In this document: in pieces, positions 1 to 10,700 of the stretch
Position numbering within the stretch: position 1 is the first letter of the stretch
Layout: each line of letters opens with the position of its first letter
Translations under genes and position numbers: made by a program
Notes under the pieces: generated by a model
The model's database searches: none
Told to the model about the DNA's origin: nothing
Seen by the model: the letters and a program-made list of their open reading frames with translations, nothing else
NCBI GenBank assembly: GCA_004431415.1
Contig: QPMI01000117.1
Coordinates: 1-64,000 of the forward strand
From: Cyanophora paradoxa
Taxonomy: Eukaryota; Glaucocystophyceae; Cyanophorales; Cyanophoraceae
Reading direction: 5' to 3'
Length of the DNA stretch: 64,000 bases

Positions 1-7
1 GGGGTAC

Positions 8-1345
8 GAGCGCGCCGGCGCGGGGGCGCGCAGGGCCGCTGCGAGGTCCTCTTTCCCGAGGGCTTGGAGCGTCGCGTCGGCCGCTGCGAACGAAGGCTCG
101 GCTCGGGGGGGGGGGCAGCAAGGGGCAGGGGTACGGGCGCACCCTCCTGGGAAGAGCCGGCCGCGAGGGCGAGGAGGTGGAAGGCGGGGCCGGCCGCCGG
201 CGGCCGCCCCGTCAGCGCGTGCGTCTGCCGGCGCCGCCACGGCCCGTGAGCGGAGCCGGAGCGGACCGGATGCGCGAGGGGGGTACGGGCGCCGGCAGGC
301 ACCTTGGCGAGGGAGACGAGGGCGGGGTACCGTGCGAAGAGGCCGCCGGAGCCGGCGCCGCGGCCGCGCCGGTAGAGGTACGAGAGCGCGCGCATCGCAT
401 CGGCCGCAGTCCGCGCGTCCACCTGCCGGCGAAACGCGCCCAATCTCAACACTCATTGTTATTTTTATCCCCCTGAATTATGAAGATTCAACTACAATCT
501 TTCATTTAATCGCTTTAGTTTACAAGGGCGTTTGCAGCTAGGTTTTCTTGCCGTATAACATATGTTAATGTGAATTTCCTACAATTGGAGAAGCTGCAGC
601 TAGGATCTCTACGAACAGTTCCTTATATTTAAAAAGTACTTAATGCGGTTGTAGTTTCTTAGTAGGGGGCCAGCGCCAGCCGGCCGATCGCGAGCGCGAT
701 CGCGGACCTCGAGGCGCGCGTGGGACTCGAGGAGGTTGGAGGCGATGAGCTCGTGTACCCCGTCGGCGGCGAGGTCGCAGGCGGCCCCCGAGTCCGAGTC
801 GGCCTCGGCCTCGGGGGGCGGCGGCCCCGCCTCCTCGCAGTCCCAGCTCCCTGCGGGGCGGGCGGGGCGGGGCGGTCAGGCCGGGCCGGGAGGGGCCCCG
901 AGCAGGGGCGAATCCAGGGGTCAGGAGGGCCCGGGGAGGGTCAGAGTCGGGTCCAGGGCTAGCTAGGGGGGGAGAGAGGGGGGGGGGGCAATTGTTGGGG
1001 GAGGGGATGGCGGCCAGGTCGGGAGGGGCCCGGAGGGAGGGGGGAGGGCGAGGTCAGGGCGGGCCCCGGACGGACGAACCTTCGTCCGCGGCGCAGGCCT
1101 CCAGGGATCGCCTGACCTCGGCGTGGAGCGTCCGCAGGCTGCTCCGCCGCCCCCGAATGAACCGCAGCCTGCCCGAGGCTCAGGTGAGTCGGGCGGCTCA
1201 GGGCGGGGCGGGCCGCGCGGGCCGCGCGGGGCGGGGCGGGGCGGGGCGGGACTCACGCGGCAGGGTCCCTCCTCATGCTCTCGCTCCTCCCGAGCGCCCT
1301 CTTTCCGAATCCGAATCCAGGGCGGGGGGCGGGGCCGTCGGGGAG
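8..1345 (-). CDS. Unknown multi-exon protein, 3' part, runs off left edge
   Basis: Six exons join in phase on the minus strand: 1257-1345, 1080-1168, 708-850, 303-422, 143-224 and 8-83. Donors are GT (GTGAGT, GTTCGT, GTCCGC, GTGCCT, GTGCGC, GTACCC) and acceptors CAG. Readable peptides include LRTLHAEVRRSLEACAADEG, DLAADGVHELIASNLLESHA, ADAMRALSYLYRRGRG and ADATLQALGKEDLAAALRAP. The last exon ends in a GTACCCC donor at base 7, so the gene continues beyond the window. The 5' end is not certain: an ATG lies within exon 1257-1345, but the frame is open upstream. Composition suggests an alpha-helical, Ala/Leu/Arg-rich protein with an acidic linker (EAEADSDS). I recognise no family; function unknown. 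Phase closure across five introns is the main support. Confidence 0.55.
423..707 (-). other. AT-rich intron in a GC-rich gene
   Basis: This is the intron between exons 708-850 and 303-422 of the left-edge gene. It is 285 nt, several times longer than the neighbouring introns, and its core (about 440-660) is strongly A/T-rich while everything around it is very GC-rich. The exon phases on both sides are 0, so removal keeps the frame. No ORF or repeat family is recognisable inside. Confidence 0.5.
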
Positions 1346-3215
1346 CTGCGGGGGCGCCGCCCCGGCTCCGCCTTGCAACGTTAACTGGTTCGTGTTCGCG
1401 TCGACGGAGGCGGCGCGGGCTCGCTCCGGGGCGAGGGACCAGCCTGGGATGGAGGGGCAGGGAGGGAGGAGGCCGGCGTCAGTCAGGACCGAATCCAATG
1501 AACGGGACGGGACGGGGCGGGGCGGGGCGCGCGCCTCGCGTCCGCGGGACGACGGAATGCCTCGGGGCCTGCCCAACACCGGCCTGGCTTTGCCGTGACT
1601 TCCCAACGGTCGCGCCCATGCCTGCAGGAAGCGTCAGCGTGATCCAGCGGCGGCACACGCGCACTGCGGCACGGCACTCCCACATCGCATCGCACCTCGA
1701 ACGCTGAATTGCTCTGATCAGCCACAAGGAAGGTGCTCGCAGGCTCACAGCCTGAGAGCCCGCTGGACTCCGGGAGGGCTCGCTAGTGCTGCTCAGCGGC
1801 TTCTAGGACGATGCAACCTTCACTTGGCTTTTACGGATATGACGGCTTGCGGAATGCGGCAAGCATGCGCGTCGGTATGCTCTCAGGACTCATGACACAT
1901 GATCACTGGGCCAGTCGCCGCGTATACCGTGGTACGTCCGCGCGCGCGCGCGGATGCGAGCTCAAGGCAATTGCAAGCTGGCGCATGATACCGATAAGCC
2001 TTGAAGACGCGTACGTCTACCTACACTAGACTGTCTAGACGCCGCGCGCGGTATAGGCAAGCGCGCATGGATCATGATGGATGGGTCCATGCATGGGGCG
2101 GCGGCCCCGTTCCGATCGGTGATCGTTCCGCTGGGCGGCGCTGGCGCTGGTTGCCAAGTCGCTCCCAGGCTAGCGCTGGCCAGGCATTGGCCGAGTGCTC
2201 TGATGCCGATGATCGTAAACGCGTCTGCTCATTTTCGACCGGATCCGGAGCAGGTAGATATCGATCCCGTGAATTTTTGCAGAGGGAGCGGATCTGAAAG
2301 CGCGTGCTCAAGGATTCGTGCGCGTACCCCACAGTTAATGTTGGGTACAGATGTTAAAGCTGGGTACAGCTCGCGATTATTGAAAAAACTGATGCCGATT
2401 TACCATTCAAGATTTAAAAATTTAAAACAACAGTAACAATCAAAGAGTACCGGGATCGGCTCATAGGAGTCATTGCTTCATTGCGGAGGTACTTGTACCT
2501 CTGATTGGTTGAAAAGTTGAACCAAAGCCGCGCACTGGTTGGACCGCCCCTCGGCCGAGGGGTACAACATGCCGGGCAGCCGCCGGCGAGCCAGGCGCCG
2601 GCGCGCGCCCGCGGCGCATGCATGATATGATGCATCATGATCATGTTCGCGAGCGATCGCGAACGTCGACGTCGACGTCGAAATCAGAAGGAAATTAAGC
2701 TTCACATACCCCGGTCCCCGGCTTCGATCCATAGCAGGCACACTGCGCTGTGCATGTGTGAGTCTGCGCATGCGCATGCAAGCATATGCATGCAAGCTTT
2801 AATTTCCTCCCCGCGGCGCCCTAGCTAGCGAGCGCGATAGGCCAGCCTCAGGGCCTGCAAGGCTGCAACTGGTAGCGGCCATCGCCGGCCAACCGGCCGC
2901 ACCCGTCGAGCTCGTACGCGTAGCGCGCCCCCTCGGCCATCGCCGATACCCGAGTCCCGACCGGAGGAGCAGCGTTGCGGCGTTGCCGGTTGCGCGTTGC
3001 GCGTGCTCTTGCCCGGGCACTCCGCCGTCTGTGCGCCGTCGTGGCGAACACACCTGGTGGCCTGGACGCTTCCTTGCCATCGCCCACTCGCGCTCGGCCC
3101 ATCGGCGCCTGCCGCCGGGGTCGGTGACGCTCTCGGCCGCCGGCCGAGGCGCAGCATCATGCGTGCGATCTCGTAGCGGCAGCAGCACCAGCAGCGGCCC
3201 GAGCAGCGCGGGGGA
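1346..3215. other. Intergenic region between divergent genes
   Basis: No convincing spliced or continuous gene was found. ORFs here are short and GC-driven. The stretch about 1680-2830 is less GC-rich and has many short palindromes (for example around 2030-2060 and 2750-2800) and a GTCGAC-type microsatellite at about 2666-2682. The region about 1346-1600 could still contain the 5' end of the minus-strand gene. Promoters for both the minus-strand gene and the plus-strand cyclase gene probably lie here, but no defined motif can be assigned. Confidence 0.4.
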
Positions 3216-4735
3216 ATGTCTGTTCCCGGCGAGGTGGCGCAGGGGCAAGGGGCCTTCCGCCCCTTCGTGCCGATCCTGGTGGCGCGCCTGCTGCCGGAAA
3301 CGCTGCACACGCCCGGCCCGCAGTCGTTTGGCTTCGAGGTGCGCCCCGCCCCGCACCGCACCGCCCCAGCACCGCTTCCCGCGCCGGCCGCGCGTGGCTC
3401 ACCACGAACTGCCACCCGCAGGCCGCATGCGTTATGGCGAGCGGCCCCGCTCGCCCCCCCCCCGCGCGCCGCGCCGCCCCGCTGAGCGCCGCGTCGGCAG
3501 GTGGACATCAGCGGGTCGGTGGAGCTGGCGCACGCGCTGCTGGAGCGCGGCGGCACCGACTTCGACATGGGCTTCGTCCCGAGCGACAACCGCGGCGCCG
3601 ACGAGCTCTCCTCGCGCCTCAACGTGCGGCCCCCGCGCCCGCCCGCCGGCCCGAGCCGGCGTTTGACCCGCGGGCCGTGGGCGGGGCGGGGCGGGGCGCA
3701 GGGCATCTTTCGGGAGGTCCTCCGCATCGCCCGCCAGTACGGCGCCGACGTCGTCCGGTACCCCCGCCCCGCCCCGCCCCCCCCCCCCCCCCCCCGCCCC
3801 CCCGCCCTCCCCGCAACCCCGGGCCCCGCGCGAGAGTCCGTAGTGCGCCGGCGCCCCTCGCACAGAATACTAGATCCGCCGCCGATCCGCCCCCGCGCTC
3901 CTCTCAGCGGCACAGGGCGCCTTTGGAGAGGTACCCCCCTGAACCCCCCCCCCCTCCCGTAGGTTCCTCGGCGACGCGATCCTCTGCCTCTGCTACGCGG
4001 ACGAGGTACTTGTACCCCCCGCGCGCTCCTCCCTCGCCTGCCCGCCTGACCGGCCCCGGCCCGCCTCCGCTCAGGCCTCGGGAGGCCTGCCCGCCGCCAC
4101 CCGCCGCGCCGCCGCTATGAGCGTCGACATGCTGGGAGTGGAGGTACCCCTCTTCTCCCCCCCCCCCCGGATTCCTTCTGAGCGGTCTCGCCTCGGCCAC
4201 AGACGGAGCGGCTGCGGTGCTCGGCGGCCCCGTACCCCCCCGCCGATTGCTCCCCCCCCGAAACCCTTCGTTCGCAGGCTGCACCTTGCTATGTCGGCAG
4301 GCACTCACTACGCCCTCAAGCTCGGGGGCCACAGGGGCAAGGTCGGCGCCGCCCCCGCCCCGCCGACGCGTACCCCGGGGCCGACGCCGAGGGCGTACCC
4401 CCCGCAGTTCGACCTGAGCGTGGTGGGCAATCCTCTGGCGGACCTTGCTCAGGGTGCGCGGGGCTGGCGCTGGCGCCCGCCCGCCCTCCGCCCCGCGGCC
4501 GGCCTCTCACCGTACCCCCACAGGGCTCTCCCTCGCCCGCTCCGGCGAAATCGGAATCAGCGAGCGGGCGCGCGAATCCCTGTACCCCCCCGCCCCGTCC
4601 GGGAGTCTCACGCGCGCCGCTACCCCCGCAGGCGGTCGCCGTGATGGGGGCGGCCGAGGCGGCCGGCAGCCTCCGCGGGGGGTACTGGGTCGTCTCGCAG
4701 TCGGCGCTGCGGTTGGCGCTGTCGCCGATCATGTC
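3216..4735 (+). other. Class III cyclase catalytic domain C1
   Basis: Exons 3216-3338, 3501-3623, 3702-3757 and 3963-4005 close in phase and carry the catalytic core. The two metal-binding aspartates are in VDISGS and FLGDAI. RGADELSSRLN matches the helix after the first strand in soluble adenylyl cyclases. Downstream exons give LHLAMSAGTHYALKLGG and LSVVGNPLADLAQ, matching the second half of the fold. The exon between about 4079 and 4145 is ambiguous in phase. Confidence 0.8.
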
Positions 4736-7700
4736 GGCTGCGGCTGACCCCGCGCCGCGGGCCGCGGCCGAGGCGCCGGCCGTGCAGTCCCTTCGCCGCT
4801 TCTCGCTGTCGGCAGAAGCCGCGGCCGTCGGGGCCTCCCCGGCGGCCCTCGCGGCCGGCGACGGCCCGGGCAGCTACCGCCCCTTCGTACCCCCCGACGT
4901 CGAGGCCTGCATCGACCGCGAGGCCAGGTCCGCCTTCTCTCTCCCCCCCCCTTTTCCGGTACCCGGACGCGACGCCCCTCGTGTACCCCCCGCCTCAGCT
5001 TCGTGACGGAGCTGCGGATCGTGACGTGCGTCTTCGTGCGCCTGGGCGAGTTCCAGTGCCCGCCGCGGCCGCCCTTCCCGGGAGAGACCGTCGCATGGCT
5101 CCATAAGAGCGTCCATGCCATCCAGGTGACGAAAATATCGAGGCCGCGGATAGGGGTACGCCAGCTGAGCGCGGGGGACGCAGGAGGCTGTGGCCTCGAC
5201 GGCCGGCGTCATCCGCTCTTTCTTCCGTGACGACAAGGTCCGTACCCCTCCTCGCCCCCTTCCCCCGGCGCCTCTGACCGGGCCCGCCCCGGCGCGGCGC
5301 CCCTCAGGGATTCATCGTGCGTGGGACTGGAGGCGGCCCGGGCCTGCGCCGCCCTCGCCTTGGGGCCGCCTCGCCTCGCCTTCGGGGGCCGATCTGACTT
5401 GGGGCGCCTTGGGCAGGCGCTGGTGACGTACGGGCTCGTGGGTACCGCGCATGGCGACGACCCCCTCCGCGCCTGCGCCGCCGCCGTGCACCCGCCCTCT
5501 CCTCGCCCCGCCCCGCCCCGCCCCGCCCCGCCTCGCCTCGCCTCGCCTCGCTGAGCGGGGCGGGGCGCAGGTGCGGATCCGGGAGGCGTTCAAGGCGCGG
5601 GCCTTAGGGCAGGTGTCCATCGGCGTCGCCACGGGCCGTGTCTTCGCGGGGTGCGCCCCCGCCCCCCCCCTCCGCCCCCGCCCTTCCATGCTAGATCCGG
5701 CCGGCTTGCTTTAGACGGCTCGAGCTAAAGGGCGCTTTAGAGTTTAAGCTTAAGGGCGCTTAAGCTTCGCGGGGTGCGCCCCCGCCCCGCCCCGCCCCGC
5801 CCCGCCCCCGTTCCCGCCCTTCCCCGGCGGAGGATTTGCATTAGCACACAAGAACAACAACAGCTAGGAGTTTCACATCGCTCAGCCCGCCCTTCCCCGC
5901 AAACTTTAGCTGAAAGGGGCGCGTTAGCTTTAAGTTTGGCTGGCTCGCTTCGCCTGGCGCCCTGACCGCGGCCGTCCTGCGCCCCGCCGCGCAGGCTCGT
6001 CGGCGACTCGTACCGCTGCGACTACAACGGTGCCTGCCTCCCCAACCGCCCTGCCCACCCTCCTCCCGTCCCGCGCCCCTGCGCTTATCGGCCCGCCCTC
6101 GCCCCCGCCCTCGCCCCCGCCAGTGCTGGGGGACTCCGTGAACGTCGCGGCGCGGTCCGTCTACCCCCGCGACGACGCTCCCCTTTCTTTCCCTCCCCCC
6201 CCCGCCCCCTGCGTGACGCCACGGCTCTTCCCCTCCCCCCTCCCCTCTTCTTTTCGGCGCAGGCTAATGGGCGCCCACGATGGGGACGTTCTGGTGGACC
6301 GCCCGACCCGAGACGCCGTCCACTCCGAGGCCCGCCCTTTCTTTCTTCCTTCCTTCCTTCCTTTCTTTCTCTCTTTCTTTCTCTCTTGTTCGCTCTTTCT
6401 TTGTTCTTTTTTCCGCCCGCTCGCCCTTTCTTTCTTTCTTTCTTTGTTGTTCGTCTGAGGCCCCGCGGCCCTCTGACGCGCCGGCGCCCGCCCCGCAGAT
6501 CCATAGCGAGGCTCTCCCCCCTCTGCACGTCAAGGCGCGTACCCCGCTCCCACTCCTTCTCCCCCCCTCCGCTTACACCCCCCCAGGGGAAGAAGGCGGC
6601 GCTGGAGGCTTTCCGGCTCGGGGCCCGCGTCAACCGCCAGTCCATGCGCTCCCTGTGCGCCGAATTTGATCCGAGGCCAAGCCGCCCTGCGCCGCGCTGG
6701 GCCTTGATCTGCCCGCCCTCCTGACGGCCCCTCCTGACGGCGCCTCTCGCAGGGGTACGCTGGGCCAGTCGGACTCGGCCATGAACGCGGCATGGGAGGT
6801 CTCCGCAGACGACGAGGACGAGGACGGGGAGGAGGGCGAGGTGGGCGCCCCCGCCCCGTGGTGCTTAAATGGCTGGCTGGCTGGCTGAGGCGGGCGGCAG
6901 GCGGGGGGGGACGCGACCAGAGGCGACGAGGCCGCTGGGGCCCGGGTCTTTGAGGGCAGGCGCCGCAACAGGTTCCCCCCCTCCCCCTCCCCCCCCCTCC
7001 CCCCCCCCCCCCCCCCCCCTTCCCCCCCCCCCCCCCAGCCGGAAGCGGAGCAGCGTGGCGACGGCGACGGCGATGGATCTCGCCTCCTCGATCCGCGAGG
7101 AAGCCGCCTCCGCCCGCTCCCTCGTCCGCGGTGCGCGCGCGCCTGATTTGATCTAGCTATGAATGTCTGACCGGGGGCGGGTGAGCAGGGCGGGCGGTTC
7201 CCGTCGGGCACCTCTGCGACTTCCTCACCGCCGGTACCCCCGCCCGCCCGCCTGCCCCCCCCCCCCCCCCCCCCCTCTCTCCCCCGTCCTCGTCTCTTCT
7301 GAGGCCTCCTCGTCTCTCCTCTCGCTCCTCGCAGCGGCGTGGAAGCCCGGCGGGGCGGGCGTGCTCTTCGTCACCGCCGAGGCCGGCGCCGGTGCGCCCC
7401 GCGCCCGCCGCCCGCCGCCCGCACTCGGCCCAGCCCAGCCCAGCCTAGCCTAGCCGACGCCCCTCCGTTCGCGCAGGCAAGTCGGCGCTGGCGAACGAGT
7501 GCCTTCGGCTCGCGGACCGCGCCGGAATCCCGTGCCTCGTCGCCTCGGGCGACTCCCTCGAGACCTCCCGGTACCCCCGCCCTGCCCCGCCCCGCCCCGC
7601 CCCGCCCCCGCCCCGCCCTCCCGCAGCTTCTACGAGACCTCTCCCCCGCCCTCTCCGCCGCCCCCAGTCTCTACTTCCTGTTGTTCTGCCCGCCCGGCCC

Positions 7701-10700
7701 GGCCCGGCCCGGCCCGGCCCCGCCCGCCCCGCCCTTCTCCCGCAACTTCTAGGAAACCCCTCCCGCGGCCGCGGCCGGCCGGCCGGCCCTCCGCGCCCCC
7801 CTCCCCGCCCGCCCGCCCGCCCGCCCTGCTGACCGCCTTTTTCTTCTTTTTCTTCGTCTTTTTTGGGCAGGCCCTACCACGCCTTCCAGGACGTCCTCCA
7901 GGCCTTATGGCGGTACCCCCCGCCCCTCTCCCCCCCCCTCGTTCGTTCGTCCGCCCCGTCCGATTTCGGCGCAGTCGATCGGGGAGGGGCGCCCATCCCT
8001 CCGGGGACCCGCCTCGGCGCGCACGGCCCCGCTCGGCGCCGGCGCGGCGGCGGCGCCGAGCCCTCCCCCGCGGACGCGGGCCCGCCCCCGCCGCCGCCGC
8101 CGCCGCCGGGGCCGGCGCACGGCGCGGCTCGGTCGTCACCACGCAGGACGGGAGCGGCGTGAGGTGCGGGCGGCCGCCGCGCGGATTTGTCGCCCCGCTG
8201 GCTCGCCTCGCGTCTCACTTCGTGCGAACGCAGCGGCGTCGCGGCCGACATGCTGCAGCGGGGCCACCCCCCCGGGGGCCCCCCCGTCGAGCACCCGCCC
8301 CGCCCCGCCCCCGCCCCCCTCCGTACCGACGAGACCAAGAGGGGCCCTCGCCCTCCTCCTCGCAAACCCGTGCGCCACTCCCTCCGCTCCCTCGCGCGAC
8401 CCGCTCGCGACACGCGGCGCCATCGTAGGCCGGCGCCCCACCGGCCTCCTCCTTCACCTCCATACCCGCTCCTTCGCGACGGAGGGCGGCACCGCCGCCG
8501 CCTCGCGCTCAACGTGCACCCCCCCCCCCCTACCCTCCCCCTCTCCCCCCCCCCTTCTCACCCCCGCAGAACCGACACGGAAGCCAGCCGCCATGCAGCC
8601 CCCGAGCCCCCGTGCGCCCTCTTTCTCTTTCTTACCGTACCCTACCGTATAGCGCGAGCGTCGTCTCACCGTACCCCGACGCGGCTCGCCCCCCCCCCCC
8701 CCCCCCCCCCAGGGCGTCTCCCCCTCGCACCCGCTCTCCCCCCGGGGGCCCCCTCCTCCACCATCTCGACCCGCAACGTCCACGTCGTACCCCGCTCCCG
8801 AACCTCCGTCAGCATGCCCGCGTGCGCCCGTACCCCTACCTCCCCGCAAATCCTCGTACCCCCTCCGAAACGCGCCGCGCAGCCCCCGCCCCCCCGAGCC
8901 TCTGGTCCCCGACTCCAACGACATCGATACCCTCTCGCCCGAGTGCGGGAGTACCCCCCGAACCCCGGAACCCGTACTCCCCGCTAAAATACGGTACCCA
9001 GGGAACTCACGGAGGACTCGCCGGCGCTGATCCGCGCCCGTCGCTTCCTCTTCGCGATCAACCCCCATCTCGCCACCCGCGCCAACGCCGCGGTACCCCT
9101 CTCCGGACCCGTCCCCGGGCTCCTCCGTTCGCTGAGGGGACGGTACCCCCCACAGCTTCTGGAGCAGCTTCTGCCCTCGAGCGGGGCGGAAAGACTCCCG
9201 CTCTCCCCGCACGGGCACGGGCACGCTTACCACGGGCACGCGCACGCCACGAGGCGCGCCCCGGCCCGCCCGCTCGGACCCGCGTTCGCGCCGCAAAGCG
9301 GAATTCTAACCTCCCCGGGCAGACCCGAACCCCACAACCAGGCCGGAATCCTCCTCCTCATGACATCCGTCTTCAAGGCCGTCCTGCGGAGCCTCCGGGT
9401 ACGACGTTCCCGGCGCGGCCAGGGAGATTCGCGCGCGTCGTCCCCCCTTCCGACCGTTTTCCCTCGCCATCAGGCCGTGCTTGTCGTCGAGGACTTGCAC
9501 CTGTACCCTCCCCTGCACCACCCTCCCGCGCGACCCATGCCCCCTGTCCCTGATTCCCGTACCCCTCCAGGCTGGATTCGGCCTCGGTCCGCCTCGTCGA
9601 GAACCTCGCGCACTCCAGGCGCGCCCGTACCCCTCCCTCGAGATATTCTCAAGAGATCTTACCGTGCCCCTCAGCGGGTCGTCCATCCTCGTCACGTGCC
9701 GGTCGAATCTGGCCAAGGTCGGGGACAACGTCGCGATGTGGTACCCCCCGCCCGCTCGTCCCCCGTCCCTTTCGTGGTGCCCTGATTTGATCTTCTTCTT
9801 CTTCCTTCCCCGGCAGCCCGAGGACAAGGAACGTGGAGCTGTCGCCCCTCACGCCCGAGGGCGCGCCCCGGCCGCCTCCTCTCTCTACACCCATCATCCG
9901 CCCCTGCTCGAAGTTGACGCGTACCCCGCAGAGACCGCCCAGGTCGTTGGGATGCACCTGAACATCAACCCGGGGCAGGTGCGCTCGTGCCCCTGTCCTC
10001 TCGATCGCTCCTCGTTCTCTTACCCCTCTCGCCGCAGATCCCGCCGTGGTTCGCGGCGTCGCTGTGCGACCAGGCGCGCGGCAACCCCTTCGCCGTCTCC
10101 GAGGCACGCCCGCCCGCCCGCCGGCCCTCCCGCCCGCCCCCTCTCCCCCCGGCCCTCGGCTGACCGCCCCGTTTCGTTCGCAGATTGTGAGCTTCCTGTC
10201 TCGGCGCGAGCTGCTGCGGGTCACCCCGGGCGATCCGGACGGGGGCGACGAGGAGGGGGCGACGCCCCGCCCGGGGGCGGCGCCGGGGTCAGGCACGCTG
10301 GGGGCGGCGGGGGAGTCGCGGCGGCCCTCGTCTGCCAAGCACGCCGAGTCGCGGAAGGCGTCGATGGCTGGCGGGAGCGGGGCGGGCCAGTACCCCGTCC
10401 TCCACATCGACGAGTCCCTCGGTGACGCCGACCGCCGCAACCGGTGCGCAAAGAGAAGGAAAAAGAAGAAGAAGAAGAAGAAGAAGGACGGCTGACTTTC
10501 TTCCCCGCACGCAGGCTCCCCGTGCCTGACTCGCTGGAACGCCTCATCCTCTCGCGCCTGGACGCCCTCCCGCCCGTCGCCGCCCTCGCCTGCAAGCTCT
10601 TCTCCGTCCTGGGTACCCGCTTTACCCTCGGCATGGCCATGGAGGTGTGCCCCCGCCCCCTTCCCCGCCCCTCTCGCCCCTTTGTGTAGTGCGGCCCGAA

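Larger units (their letters stand above)
5003..6680 (+). other. Class III cyclase domain C2 (degenerate metal site)
   Basis: The core strand reads TELRIVTCVFVRLGEF, so the position normally holding the metal-binding Asp is not Asp. This is typical of the second cyclase domain in the ADCY10 group. The segment LGQVSIGVATGRVFAG, LVGDSYRCDYN and VLGDSVNVAARLM is well conserved, followed by DGDVLVDRPTRDAVHSE and PPLHVKGKKAALEAFRLG. Introns interrupt nearly every secondary-structure element. Confidence 0.75.

Noticed and set aside
7499-8987. Large Pro/Arg/Ala-rich ORFs in the cyclase gene
   Set aside because: They read across C-rich introns and exons in the wrong frame; the phased exons give the ATPase domain instead.
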